Below are positions 1 to 7,730 of a stretch of 64,000 bases of DNA, one piece after another. The notes beneath the pieces were generated by a model. That model was not told the origin of the DNA. It did not search any database and saw only the letters and a list, made by a program, of their open reading frames with translations. The translations under genes were made by a program, and so were the position numbers. The first letter of the stretch is position 1; the number at the start of each line of letters is the position of its first letter. Source of the DNA: an uncultured Oscillatoriales cyanobacterium (lineage in GTDB: Bacteria > Cyanobacteriota > Cyanobacteriia > Cyanobacteriales > Microcoleaceae); the NCBI GenBank assembly GCA_903893625.1, contig CAITND010000189.1:1-64000 (forward strand). The letters run 5' to 3'.

Positions 1-126
1 ATGGGTAATGGGTAATGGGTAATGGGTAATGGGTAATGGGTAATGGGTAATGGGTAATGGGTAATGGGTAATGGGTAATGGGTAATGGGTAATGGGTAAT
101 TCCCTGTTCCCTGTTCCCTGTTCCCT
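1..126. repeat. Heptameric short tandem repeats (two families)
   Basis: Bases 1-100 are about 14 perfect copies of the 7-mer ATGGGTA and run off the left edge. Bases 101-126 switch to about four copies of TTCCCTG. The array lies directly downstream of rplX inside the ribosomal operon. Such heptamer arrays are typical of filamentous cyanobacteria. Confidence 0.95.
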
Positions 127-128
127 CT

Positions 129-485
129 TTAATCAATAATTTCACCCGTTTTTTTCAGCATTCTCACCTTGCGTCCGTCTTCAGTAAAGGTGTAAGACAC
201 CCGACTGGCTACGTTTTCTTTGGTGGAATACAGCATCACGTTAGAACTATGAATCGGAGCTTCAAAGGTCGTAATTCTACCGGATTCACCTTCTTGGCGA
301 GGTTTAACGTGCTTAGTTCTCACGTTAACATCCTTGACCACGACCTTACTGGCTTTGGGCAGAACTCGCAGGATTTCTCCGACTTTCCCTTTATCACTCC
401 CGGTAATCACTTGCACAGTGTCACCTTTTTTAACGTGCATTTTATAACGTTCGGGTTTCTTATCGGATGTTGTTTTTTTCGACAT
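129..485 (-). CDS. rplX: 50S ribosomal protein L24
   Basis: This is L24, an early-assembly protein of the large subunit that binds the 5' part of 23S rRNA. The 118-residue product carries the KOW motif at about residues 18-45 ([19 protein letters not shown]) and the conserved basic stretch around NVRTKHVKP. It is the last gene of the operon visible here, and rplE would be expected beyond the left edge. Its ATG overlaps the rplN stop by one base (TAATG), which implies translational coupling. The N-terminus ([18 protein letters not shown]) is somewhat longer than the bare KOW core. Confidence 0.97.
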   Translation of the reverse strand: MSKKTTSDKKPERYKMHVKKGDTVQVITGSDKGKVGEILRVLPKASKVVVKDVNVRTKHVKPRQEGESGRITTFEAPIHSSNVMLYSTKENVASRVSYTFTEDGRKVRMLKKTGEIID

Positions 486-853
486 TAAAGAACCTCCGGT
501 GCAAGAGAAACAATTTTCGTGAAATTCTTATCCCGTAGTTCCCGCGCTACAGGGCCAAATACACGAGTGCCTCTGGGATTACCATCTGCGTTAATAATCA
601 CAGCCGCATTGTCATCAAATCGAATACTCATACCGCTATCCCGACGTAAACTATGACGAGTACGGACAATTACAGCCCGAACCACATCAGATTTTTTGAC
701 CGCCATATTGGGAATAGCATCCTTGACAACCGCAATGATCACATCGCCGATTCCGCCATAGCGACAGTTGCCGCCTTTTAAAACGCGAATACACATTAAC
801 TTTCGTGCACCGCTATTATCAGCAACATTGAGAATCGTTTGGACTTGAATCAT
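485..853 (-). CDS. rplN: 50S ribosomal protein L14
   Basis: This is L14, a large-subunit protein at the 30S-50S interface (bridge B8) that contacts 23S rRNA and L19. The 122-residue length is standard, starting [18 protein letters not shown]. The L14 core is recognisable (CIRVLKGG, the [12 protein letters not shown] stretch and the [14 protein letters not shown] end). It sits between rpsQ and rplX as in nearly all bacteria, with a 1-nt overlap with rplX. Confidence 0.98.
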   Translation of the reverse strand: MIQVQTILNVADNSGARKLMCIRVLKGGNCRYGGIGDVIIAVVKDAIPNMAVKKSDVVRAVIVRTRHSLRRDSGMSIRFDDNAAVIINADGNPRGTRVFGPVARELRDKNFTKIVSLAPEVL

Positions 854-926
854 AGTGTTATTTTTCCCCCTCTCAAGTATTACTATTCTTTATAAAAACG
901 TAACAGGAGCGAAGCCATGCCCGTCT

Positions 927-1184
927 CTAAAGATTAGTTTTGCCACTACCGCTTAGGATTTCGACCACATTCCAGCGTTTTGTTTTACTTAAAGGGCGAG
1001 TCTCGGAAATCCGAACTCTATCCCCTTCTTGACATTGGTTATTTTCGTCGTGGGCTTTATATCGTTTAGTTTTGACGACAATTTTGCCGTATTTAGGATG
1101 GGGAGAACGGTTTTCGACCGTCACAACCACTGTTTTATCCATTTTGTTACTAACGACTAAGCCAACTCTTTCTTTTACTGCCAT
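927..1184 (-). CDS. rpsQ: 30S ribosomal protein S17
   Basis: This is S17, a small-subunit OB-fold protein that binds the 5' domain of 16S rRNA. I place the start at the ATG at 1184 ([21 protein letters not shown]). The frame is open about ten codons further upstream, but those residues ([10 protein letters not shown]) are not part of the family. The resulting 85 residues match the usual length. Conserved features include the [10 protein letters not shown] strand, HPKYGK and [14 protein letters not shown]. The gap to rpmC holds heptamer repeats, which is unusual inside a ribosomal operon. Confidence 0.97.
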   Translation of the reverse strand: MAVKERVGLVVSNKMDKTVVVTVENRSPHPKYGKIVVKTKRYKAHDENNQCQEGDRVRISETRPLSKTKRWNVVEILSGSGKTNL

Positions 1185-1200
1185 AGCGCAAATCTCTCCA

Positions 1201-1384
1201 AAATCAGTTATCAAGTATCCGCATCATCAGTTATCAGTTATCAGTTATCAGTTTTTAGTTTTTAGTTTTTAGTTTTGATTCAAAAGTTGATAACAATTAA
1301 CGATCAGCTATCAACGATTAATCCTTCACTCTTCACTCTTCACTCTTCACTGATTACTGATTACTGATAACTGATTACTGATTT
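1201..1384. repeat. Heptamer tandem repeats between rpmC and rpsQ
   Basis: Bases 1224-1252 are TCAGTTA-type copies. Bases 1252-1275 are a TTTTTAG run, 1323-1350 are ACTCTTC copies, and 1350-1384 are GATTACT/GATAACT copies. All have a 7-base period. The last block reaches into the 3' end of rpmC. Confidence 0.9.
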
Positions 1385-1574
1385 GGCGCTCCCGTTCCAC
1401 TGTTTTTAATTGAGCTAAACGATGGCGTGTATGCTTAAACTCATGGGGTTTTTCTAAACGCCCTGTCGCTTTCAGTAAACGCAGGTTAGCCAGTTGTTTT
1501 TTGACTTCTAAGATTTGCTGGGACAGTTCTTCGTCATTTAACTGTCTCGCTTCTTCAATTTTAGGAAAAGACAT
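1347..1574 (-). CDS. rpmC: 50S ribosomal protein L29 with repeat-encoded tail
   Basis: This is L29, a small helical protein near the peptide exit tunnel that contacts L23 and the nascent-chain factors. The body (MSFPKIEEARQLNDEEL, then the LANLRLLKATGRLEKPHEFK stretch) is a normal two-helix L29. The reading frame then runs into the heptamer repeat. The last 11 or so residues ([11 protein letters not shown]) are a translation of TCAGTTATCAGTAA-type repeats, giving 75 residues in total. The native stop appears to have been lost when the repeat array formed or expanded. The tail probably lies on the ribosome surface and is tolerated. Confidence 0.95.
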   Translation of the reverse strand: MSFPKIEEARQLNDEELSQQILEVKKQLANLRLLKATGRLEKPHEFKHTRHRLAQLKTVERERQISNQLSVISNQ

Positions 1575-1593
1575 AATTGAGTCCTTTGGGATT

Positions 1594-1624
1594 GACAGTT
1601 AACCGTTAACCGTTAACCGTTAAC
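1594..1624. repeat. Heptamer tandem repeat between rplP and rpmC
   Basis: About four copies of the 7-mer GTTAACC (GACAGTTAACCGTTAACC and onward) fill the short gap between rplP and rpmC. Confidence 0.85.
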
Positions 1625-1631
1625 GACACAT

Positions 1632-2057
1632 TTACAGAGCTTCTTCCTCAACGGAACGGGCAATAAATTTGGTTTTAATCGGTAATTTAAACGCCGCTAA
1701 CCGCATCGCTTCCCGGGCAATTTCTTCCGAAACCCCAGCAATTTCAAACAACACCCGACCGGGTTTGACCACAGCCACCCAATATTCAGGTGCCCCTTTC
1801 CCAGAACCCATCCGGGTTTCAGCCGCCCGCATTGTCACAGGTTTGTCTGGGAAAATCCGAATCCAAATTTTGCCACCCCGACGAATATAACGAGTCATCG
1901 CTCGACGAGCCGCTTCAATTTGGCGAGAGGTAATCCAACAGGGTTCTAAAGCTTGCAGTGCAAAATCACCGAAGTTTAGATCATTACCGCGAGTCGCTAG
2001 ACCTCTCATGCGACCACGCTGTTGTTTGCGGAACTTTGTTCTTCTGGGACTTAACAT
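1632..2057 (-). CDS. rplP: 50S ribosomal protein L16
   Basis: This is L16, which organises the A-site region of the large subunit and tRNA positioning. The 141-residue length and the N-terminus [19 protein letters not shown] are typical. The conserved [20 protein letters not shown] segment and [19 protein letters not shown] are present. It lies between rpsC and rpmC in the standard order, with heptamer repeats (2064-2104) upstream. Confidence 0.98.
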   Translation of the reverse strand: MLSPRRTKFRKQQRGRMRGLATRGNDLNFGDFALQALEPCWITSRQIEAARRAMTRYIRRGGKIWIRIFPDKPVTMRAAETRMGSGKGAPEYWVAVVKPGRVLFEIAGVSEEIAREAMRLAAFKLPIKTKFIARSVEEEAL

Positions 2058-2063
2058 GATCGA

Positions 2064-2104
2064 ATCAGTTATCAGTTATCAGTTATCAGTTATCAGTTAT
2101 CAGT
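2064..2104. repeat. Heptamer (TCAGTTA) repeat between rpsC and rplP
   Basis: Five or so copies of the 7-mer ATCAGTT fill the 72-nt gap between rpsC and rplP. Confidence 0.9.
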
Positions 2105-2129
2105 AAATAAATAACAGACAACAATTTCT

Positions 2130-2858
2130 TTATCCTTCGTTAGAACGGTCGTCATATTTTTGACGACGAGGTTGCCGATTACGACGGGGTTGAGCCGTTG
2201 TTGAGGCAGCGACCTCTTCCTGTCCAGGAATAATTTCTCCCTTAAAGACCCAAACTTTAACACCCAGAATGCCGTAAACTGTCAACGCCGTGCAGTAGGC
2301 GTAGTCAATATCAGCCCGCAGGGTATGCAGAGGAACTCTGCCTTCGCGAGTCCATTCAGTCCGAGCAATTTCTGCCCCATTCAACCGACCACTCACCTGG
2401 ATTTTGATGCCTTCAATTCCAGCCTTCTGCGCCCGTGTAATTGCCTGACGCACGACCCGACGGAAGGAAACCCGTTTTTCCAGTTGTTGGGCGATATATT
2501 CAGCAATTAAGGTGGCATCGGCATCAACCCGTGCAACTTCCACAACGTTGATCCGAATTTGGCGATTATTACCCAGTTTTTTCTGGAGGCCAAGGCGCAG
2601 AGATTCAATCCCTGTACCCCCACGACCAACCACAACACCGGGTCTAGCCGTTTGGACTTCTAAATCAATTTGATCCGCTTTGCGTTCAATTCGGACTTTA
2701 GAAATCCCAGCGTTATGTAGTTCTTTACGAATGAACTCCCGAATCGTATAGTCTTCCTGTAACAGTTCAGGATACTGTTTAGAATCAGCAAACCAACGGG
2801 ATCTATGCTCTTGGGTAATTCCCAGTCGAAACCCAACAGGATGAATTTTTTGTCCCAT
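2130..2858 (-). CDS. rpsC: 30S ribosomal protein S3
   Basis: This is S3, a small-subunit head protein lining the mRNA entry channel. The 242-residue length is typical of cyanobacterial S3. The N-terminus is [21 protein letters not shown] type-2 KH domain covers about residues 38-110, with the GxxG-type loop in [12 protein letters not shown]. The C-terminal S3 domain includes [16 protein letters not shown] and [13 protein letters not shown], followed by a basic tail rich in Arg and Gln. It is co-oriented with rplV upstream and rplP downstream. Confidence 0.98.
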   Translation of the reverse strand: MGQKIHPVGFRLGITQEHRSRWFADSKQYPELLQEDYTIREFIRKELHNAGISKVRIERKADQIDLEVQTARPGVVVGRGGTGIESLRLGLQKKLGNNRQIRINVVEVARVDADATLIAEYIAQQLEKRVSFRRVVRQAITRAQKAGIEGIKIQVSGRLNGAEIARTEWTREGRVPLHTLRADIDYAYCTALTVYGILGVKVWVFKGEIIPGQEEVAASTTAQPRRNRQPRRQKYDDRSNEG

Positions 2859-2947
2859 AGCAGATTAAGGATGAGGTATTTTGATGAATTTCGATTCTCG
2901 AAGAGAAAAGAATTAGACGTTTCTATTCCCTGATGTCCTGAGTGGCC

Positions 2948-3307
2948 TTAGCTATCCGCTTGAGGGGCCACAGCGACAATAATATGGCAAGTCGGCTTGC
3001 GAATTTGGTAGGCACGGCCTTGGGCGCGGGGTCTAAAGCGTTTAATGCACGGCCCTTGATCGGCGTAAGCCTGGGAAATGATTAAATTCTTTGGATCTAA
3101 GCCAGAATTGTGTTCTGCGTTAGCAACCGCAGAGCGTAAAACCTTGAGAATTGGCTCACAAGCCCGATAGGGCATGAATTCCAGAATAATCAAAGCTTCT
3201 CGGTAGGATCGTCCCCGAATTTGATCCAAAACTCGTCTTACCTTGAAGGGTGACATCCGAATGTAACGGGCGATCGCTTTTACTTCGGCGCTAGTATCTA
3301 TAGCCAT
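2948..3307 (-). CDS. rplV: 50S ribosomal protein L22
   Basis: This is L22, whose beta-hairpin lines the peptide exit tunnel and is a site of macrolide resistance changes. The 119 residues include the conserved start [28 protein letters not shown] and the hairpin end [18 protein letters not shown]. The ATG is at 3307 ([17 protein letters not shown]). Confidence 0.97.
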   Translation of the reverse strand: MAIDTSAEVKAIARYIRMSPFKVRRVLDQIRGRSYREALIILEFMPYRACEPILKVLRSAVANAEHNSGLDPKNLIISQAYADQGPCIKRFRPRAQGRAYQIRKPTCHIIVAVAPQADS

Positions 3308-3361
3308 AGTTCATTTTAATTCCTAGTAGGCATTCAATGGAATTGTTAGTATGCAACTATC

Positions 3362-3640
3362 CTAACGGCGGGCTTTTTTATCACTTTTAGCGTGACCTCG
3401 GAAGGTACGAGTGGGAGCAAATTCTCCTAATTTATGACCAACCATTTGTTCAGTAACGAACACAGGAACGTGCTGTCTGCCGTTATGGACGGCGATCGTA
3501 TGACCCACCATCAGGGGGATGATCGTGGATGCCCTTGACCACGTTTTGATCACTTGTTTCTCTCCCTTCGCATTTAATTTTTCAACTTTGCTGAGGAGAT
3601 GATCAGCTACAAATGGGCCTTTTTTGAGTGAACGAGACAT
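3362..3640 (-). CDS. rpsS: 30S ribosomal protein S19
   Basis: This is S19, a small-subunit head protein that pairs with S13 and touches A/P-site tRNA. It has the standard 92 residues: [16 protein letters not shown], the central [20 protein letters not shown] stretch, and the end [20 protein letters not shown]. The upstream gap to rplB is filled by heptamer repeats (3652-3720). Confidence 0.98.
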   Translation of the reverse strand: MSRSLKKGPFVADHLLSKVEKLNAKGEKQVIKTWSRASTIIPLMVGHTIAVHNGRQHVPVFVTEQMVGHKLGEFAPTRTFRGHAKSDKKARR

Positions 3641-3651
3641 AATTAATTCGT

Positions 3652-3720
3652 TGACAGTTGATAGTTAACAGTTGACCGTTGACCGTTGAGCGACAACAGA
3701 CAACAGACAACAGACAACAA
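3652..3720. repeat. Heptamer tandem repeats between rplB and rpsS
   Basis: The gap holds GTTGACA/GTTGACC-type heptamers (3652-3690), then four copies of CAGACAA (3695-3720). Both have a 7-base period, and they are two of the repeat families scattered through the window. Confidence 0.9.
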
Positions 3721-3722
3721 GA

Positions 3723-4586
3723 TTAAGTTTGCCGTCCACCTTTACCCCGTTTCGAGGATTTCCGACGACGACGAACAATTAAAGCGGTACTGCGTTTTTT
3801 CTTGTTGCGGGTCTTCGCACCCAATGCGGGTTTACCCCAAGGCGTAACCGGGCCAGAACGACCAATCGGTGCCCGTCCTTCCCCACCACCATGAGGGTGA
3901 TCCACCGGGTTCATGACGCTACCGCGAACTTCAGGACGACGACCTTTCCAACGCTTACGACCGGCTTTGCCGATGCTGATGTTTCGAGCATCAATATTCC
4001 CGACTTGTCCAATGGTGGCGTAGCATTGAGCAGGAATCTTCCGTTGTTCCCCAGAAGGCAGTTTCAGGGTGACATAGTTCCCTTCTTTAGCCATGACTTG
4101 AGCCGTTGTTCCCGCCGCCCGCACGATTTGTCCACCTTTACCGGGGACTAATTCGACGTTATGTATTTCTGTCCCTAACGGAATTTTCGATAAGGGCAGG
4201 GCATTACCAACTTCGATGGGGGAGTCAGGGCCAGAAACAATCATGGTTCCGACTTTGAGCCCTACCGGGTGCAGGATATAACGCTTTTCCCCATCGGTAT
4301 AATACACCAGGGCAATCCGAGCATTACGGTTGGGATCGTATTCAATCTCAGCGACTTTGGCGGGGATATTGTGCTTATCCCGACGAAAATCAACAATTCG
4401 ATACAGTTTCTTGTGTCCGCCACCCCGATGACGACAGGTAATTACGCCTCGGTTATTCCGTCCTTTATCCCGGTGTTTGGAAACCGTTAAGGAAGATTCC
4501 GGTTCAGAACGAGTAATCTCTGCAAAATCGGAAACGGTATGTTGGCGAGTAGCGGGAGTATAGGGTCGGTATGAACGAATTCCCAT
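3723..4586 (-). CDS. rplB: 50S ribosomal protein L2
   Basis: This is L2, one of the largest and most conserved 50S proteins, required for subunit association and for the peptidyl-transferase centre. It has 287 residues. N- and C-terminal RNA-binding domains are evident ([19 protein letters not shown], then [20 protein letters not shown] with the essential His-rich loop), with a basic tail ([16 protein letters not shown]). Standard operon position between rplW and rpsS. Confidence 0.98.
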   Translation of the reverse strand: MGIRSYRPYTPATRQHTVSDFAEITRSEPESSLTVSKHRDKGRNNRGVITCRHRGGGHKKLYRIVDFRRDKHNIPAKVAEIEYDPNRNARIALVYYTDGEKRYILHPVGLKVGTMIVSGPDSPIEVGNALPLSKIPLGTEIHNVELVPGKGGQIVRAAGTTAQVMAKEGNYVTLKLPSGEQRKIPAQCYATIGQVGNIDARNISIGKAGRKRWKGRRPEVRGSVMNPVDHPHGGGEGRAPIGRSGPVTPWGKPALGAKTRNKKKRSTALIVRRRRKSSKRGKGGRQT

Positions 4587-4629
4587 ATTTGATCCTTAGA
4601 TTCTAAACACATTGGTTGACTGTTGACAG

Positions 4630-4698
4630 ACGGGTACGGGCGGGTTTAGTGAGATCTATGTGTAAAGCACCAAAATCCTGATGAACCCGCCCCTACAA
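4630..4698. repeat. 69-bp interspersed inverted-repeat element, copy 1
   Basis: A 69-bp unit begins ACGGGTACGGGCGGGTT and ends AACCCGCCCCTACAAC. Its 9-bp inverted arms GGGCGGGTT (4638-4646) and AACCCGCCC (4684-4692) flank a 37-nt centre containing AGATCT. A second copy of the same length lies at 29343-29411. It sits in the rplW-rplB gap of the ribosomal operon. Confidence 0.8.
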
Positions 4699-4720
4699 CA
4701 GACAACAGACAACAACCTCT

Positions 4721-5026
4721 CTACACATCTGGGAACAGAACTTTCCGCAGTGGGTCTCCATCTACCAGGGTAATGATTGCCCGTTTGTAGCCCGGTTTGT
4801 ACCCAATAAATTTACCGACCCGGCGACGTTTGCGCGGCGGAATATGGGTATTAACAGCCTTGACTTTAACCGGAAATAACAGTTCAATCGCTTGTTTGAT
4901 CATCGGCTTAGTCGCCTTGCGATCAACATCAAACGTAAACTGATTCAGTTCCATTAACATCGTGGCTTTTTCAGTCACAATCGGACGCTTCACCAAATCA
5001 ATCAGATCGCCGGGATTATACTCCAT
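4721..5026 (-). CDS. rplW: 50S ribosomal protein L23
   Basis: This is L23, located at the tunnel exit, where trigger factor and SRP dock. I take the ATG at 5026 ([20 protein letters not shown]). A GTG one codon earlier is also in frame. The 101 residues include the KRPIVTEKA motif and [18 protein letters not shown]. The start lies inside the end of rplD (11-nt overlap), with a GAGGTT ribosome-binding sequence within rplD, so translation is likely coupled. Confidence 0.97.
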   Translation of the reverse strand: MEYNPGDLIDLVKRPIVTEKATMLMELNQFTFDVDRKATKPMIKQAIELLFPVKVKAVNTHIPPRKRRRVGKFIGYKPGYKRAIITLVDGDPLRKVLFPDV

Positions 5027-5654
5027 CACCGTAAACCTCCTGAATTTTGGCTAGGGCCGCAGCCGTTGTTACAATTTTGTCAGCAGCCAGAACGTCATAA
5101 ACGTTGAGGCTATCAGCCAAGCACATTCTCAGTTTGGGAATGTTGCGACCCGATAAATAAATATTGGGTTGTTTCTCGGCTAACACCAATAAAACTTTAG
5201 ATTCGGGTTCAATTCCCCAACGGGTCATTGCCGATACTAAGTCTTTGGTTTTGGGTCGAGAAAACTGATCCGCAAAGTCTTCAACCACAATTAGATCTTC
5301 AAATCGGCTTTGAAAAGCAGTTCGCAGGGCTAACTGTCTTTCTTTGCGGTTCATTTTTTGGGAATAGTCTCTGGGTTTGGGCCCAAAGATCACCCCACCG
5401 CCTCGCCACAAAGGAGAACGAATTGAACCCGCCCTAGCGCGACCTGTGCCTTTTTGACGCCAAGGTTTCCGACCACCCCCCCGGACTTCGGCACGGGTTT
5501 TGGTGCAGGCTGTGCCTTGACGAGCATTCGCCATTTGCCGAACTAAGGCTCTATGGACAATGTGACTGGCATTTTCTTCGGATGCTACTTTTAGGTCAAG
5601 GGTCGCTTGTCCTACGCTTTCACCCTGCCAATTTCGGACTACACAATCAACCAT
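5016..5654 (-). CDS. rplD: 50S ribosomal protein L4
   Basis: This is L4, which has a globular domain plus an extended loop reaching the exit tunnel. In enterobacteria it is also the autoregulator of this operon; that role is not established in cyanobacteria. The 212 residues include the tunnel-loop signature [20 protein letters not shown] and [17 protein letters not shown]. It overlaps rplW by 11 nt and lies 14 nt after rplC, consistent with a single transcript. Confidence 0.98.
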   Translation of the reverse strand: MVDCVVRNWQGESVGQATLDLKVASEENASHIVHRALVRQMANARQGTACTKTRAEVRGGGRKPWRQKGTGRARAGSIRSPLWRGGGVIFGPKPRDYSQKMNRKERQLALRTAFQSRFEDLIVVEDFADQFSRPKTKDLVSAMTRWGIEPESKVLLVLAEKQPNIYLSGRNIPKLRMCLADSLNVYDVLAADKIVTTAAALAKIQEVYGDGV

Positions 5655-5668
5655 GGTTGTTTCCTCCT

Positions 5669-6358
5669 CTACTTGCCACCGACTATGTTAGCGGGTGCGA
5701 TACTCAACAAACCGCCGGGTTTGCCAGGAACAGCCCCTTTCACTAACAGCAGGTTACGTTCAGGATCGACACGCACAACGATTAATTTGCGAGTGGTGAC
5801 TTGACTGGCTCCATAGTGTCCAGCCATACGTTTTCCAGGATAAACCCGGCCTGGGGTGGTTCCAGGGCCGATAGAACCGGGCTGACGATGGTTTTTTGAA
5901 CCATGAGCCATAGGGCCACGTTTAAAGTTATGGCGTTTTTGATAACCGGAGAAGCCACGACCCATGCTGGTTCCACTTACATCCACCAGTTGTCCTGGGG
6001 TGAACATATCAGCTTTGAGTTGTTGGCCTAATTCAAAGTTTCCGGCTTCATTGACGCGGTACTCTTTAAGGTGGCGCATAGGAGTGCCTCCAGATTTGGC
6101 TAAATGCCCCTGTTCCGCATTGCTGAGATACTTATTGACCTCTTTGTCGGGAGATTTTTTTGTATTTAGCTTGCGTTTTTTATCGGGAACTTCACCGTAT
6201 CCTAATTGGATGGCGGTGTAGCCATCAGTTTGTTTGGTTTTAATCTGGGTAACAATGCAAGGCCCTGCTTGAATGACGGTGACGGGAATCGCTTTCCCGC
6301 TTTCGACTTCAAACACTTGGGTCATGCCGACTTTTGTGCCGAGGATACCTACAGACAC
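5669..6358 (-). CDS. rplC: 50S ribosomal protein L3
   Basis: This is L3, which initiates 50S assembly and approaches the peptidyl-transferase centre. The 229-residue protein starts [17 protein letters not shown]. It carries the L3 signature around [20 protein letters not shown] and the following [20 protein letters not shown] segment. It is the first gene of the cluster, and rpsJ is not upstream, as is usual in cyanobacteria. A long untranslated leader and a strong promoter precede it. Confidence 0.98.
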   Translation of the reverse strand: MSVGILGTKVGMTQVFEVESGKAIPVTVIQAGPCIVTQIKTKQTDGYTAIQLGYGEVPDKKRKLNTKKSPDKEVNKYLSNAEQGHLAKSGGTPMRHLKEYRVNEAGNFELGQQLKADMFTPGQLVDVSGTSMGRGFSGYQKRHNFKRGPMAHGSKNHRQPGSIGPGTTPGRVYPGKRMAGHYGASQVTTRKLIVVRVDPERNLLLVKGAVPGKPGGLLSIAPANIVGGK

Positions 6359-6851
6359 TTAAACTAGCCTCTCTTTTCTACGCATTACAATAAAGTTTGG
6401 ATCGACCGTGAGGAAGAATCCCCTTGCTGAAAACACACAAGAAATTGATTAAAGATGACTTGTGGATGTTTAAACACACCAAAACAGTCTCCTACCATTG
6501 AAGCAGGATCAACCCTGGGGAGTTTAGAACGCTTTCCGGCTATCAACAAGTTCTAAGCTGTTTGTGGATCGAGGATTACCCTCGATACTGCTCTTATGTC
6601 GCTGGGACTTGAGCAGCAAGCTACTCAGTATCCTTTCCTGACAGGTTGTTAAACCTTATGCAGATCACTTGGCTCACGCCGAATTTGTTTAGGATTTAAC
6701 GTCAGTAGGCTGCTGTTTCCTTGCGGATTCGGCTTTGCTGATTTCTGCCCAATCACTGACCCCATTGGGGCGAACAACGTTAACGCGATGTTCTCACCGC
6801 CGGGAAATTCAGTCTTTTGGAAGTCAACAGCATTTGCCCGATTAGCGACAA
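6359..6851 (-). promoter_or_regulatory. ~490-nt 5' leader of the S10 operon
   Basis: Between the promoter at 6858-6886 and the rplC start there are about 490 nt with no convincing gene. The longest minus-strand ATG frame gives only about 38 residues. Unlike most gaps here it holds no heptamer repeats and has balanced composition, with several short inverted segments. I infer a long structured mRNA leader, possibly a site of ribosomal-protein autoregulation. The function is not demonstrated by sequence alone. Confidence 0.5.
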
Positions 6852-6857
6852 TTTTTG

Positions 6858-6886
6858 ATTGTAGGGTAATTTTAACAAACTGTCAA
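6858..6886 (-). promoter_or_regulatory. Sigma70-type promoter of the S10 operon
   Basis: Read on the minus strand, a perfect -35 TTGACA (6886-6881) is separated by exactly 17 nt from -10 TACAAT (6863-6858). Transcription would start near 6851 and run into rplC. This is the best consensus promoter I found in the window. Confidence 0.75.
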
Positions 6887-6989
6887 GAGTCAATCCCAAG
6901 TCCGATAAGATTTGTAATTGAACTTTAGAGGCGTTTGGTGATTTCCCAACCTAAAAAACCCTTTCTATGCGTGGGGAGTGCCAAAAATC

Positions 6990-6995
6990 TATAAT
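6990..6995 (+). promoter_or_regulatory. Possible -10 element of ndhN
   Basis: A perfect TATAAT lies 52 nt upstream of the ndhN ATG. No good -35 hexamer is visible at the right spacing, so this is only a candidate. Confidence 0.35.
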
Positions 6996-7046
6996 ATTTC
7001 AAGCGAAGATAAGCAAGATTTTACTAAAGAGGTTAATTACCTAGTT

Positions 7047-7523
7047 ATGGCACTGATCACAACCGGAAGCAAGCTCCTTCGGGATTTGGAAACATACGGA
7101 GCTTTAGGAATGTATGTTCCCCTGGAAGGGGGATTTGAAGGACGATACCGTCGTCGGTTACGGGCGAATGGATATACAACCTATAACCTATCGGCACGGG
7201 GTTTAGGAGATTTATCGGCTTATTTAACGGGGGTTCATGGGGTTCGTCCTCCCCACTTAGGCAAAAAAAGCAGTGGGAATAAAGCGGCTGTTGGCAATAT
7301 TTATTATGTTCCCCCCATTTTAAATACACAGTTAGATCAACTTCCACCTAAATCGAAAGGTTTAGTGCTATGGATTATTGAAGGTCATATTTTGTCGAGT
7401 CAAGAAATCGCGTTTTTGACTCAGTTACCCCAACAAGAACCTCGTGTCAAATTGGTGGTGGAAATGGGCGGAGCGCGGGTTGTACAATGGACACCCCTTA
7501 AGGATGTCAATATTGCGGCTTGA
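7047..7523 (+). CDS. ndhN: NAD(P)H-quinone oxidoreductase subunit N
   Basis: NdhN belongs to the stromal/cytoplasmic connecting arm of cyanobacterial NDH-1, which supports respiration, cyclic electron flow and CO2 uptake. I choose the ATG at 7047 (MALITTGSKLLRDLETYGAL). The frame is open 23 codons upstream, but NdhN proteins start at this motif. The product is 158 residues, the usual length. Conserved segments are YVPLEGGFEGRYRRRLRA, GLGDLSAYLTGVHGVRPPHL and GNIYYVPP. An AAAGAGG-like ribosome-binding site lies near 7026-7032. A hairpin terminator follows. Confidence 0.96.
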   Translation: MALITTGSKLLRDLETYGALGMYVPLEGGFEGRYRRRLRANGYTTYNLSARGLGDLSAYLTGVHGVRPPHLGKKSSGNKAAVGNIYYVPPILNTQLDQLPPKSKGLVLWIIEGHILSSQEIAFLTQLPQQEPRVKLVVEMGGARVVQWTPLKDVNIAA

Positions 7524-7551
7524 ACGCTGTTTTTCCTTTTAAGTCGAACTT

Positions 7552-7579
7552 AAGTTGGGTTAACCCCCAACTTTTTTTT
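7552..7579 (+). terminator. Rho-independent terminator after ndhN
   Basis: The 8-bp stem AAGTTGGG / CCCAACTT with a 6-nt loop is followed by a run of T residues, 28 nt after the ndhN stop. Confidence 0.85.
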
Positions 7580-7730
7580 GACCGTTAAGAAAGGCAATAG
7601 GGAATAGGCATAGCGCTACGCGCTATTCTTAAGACGATGGTATAATTGTGAAAAAATCGACAATGGAAAAAAGATGCCTAAGCCTTATATCAGTCTTAAA
7701 ATCTATAATCGAAATTTATATTTCAAGATC

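Noticed and set aside
6676-6792. Small 38-codon frame in the S10 leader
   Set aside because: No recognisable family; kept only as part of the leader.
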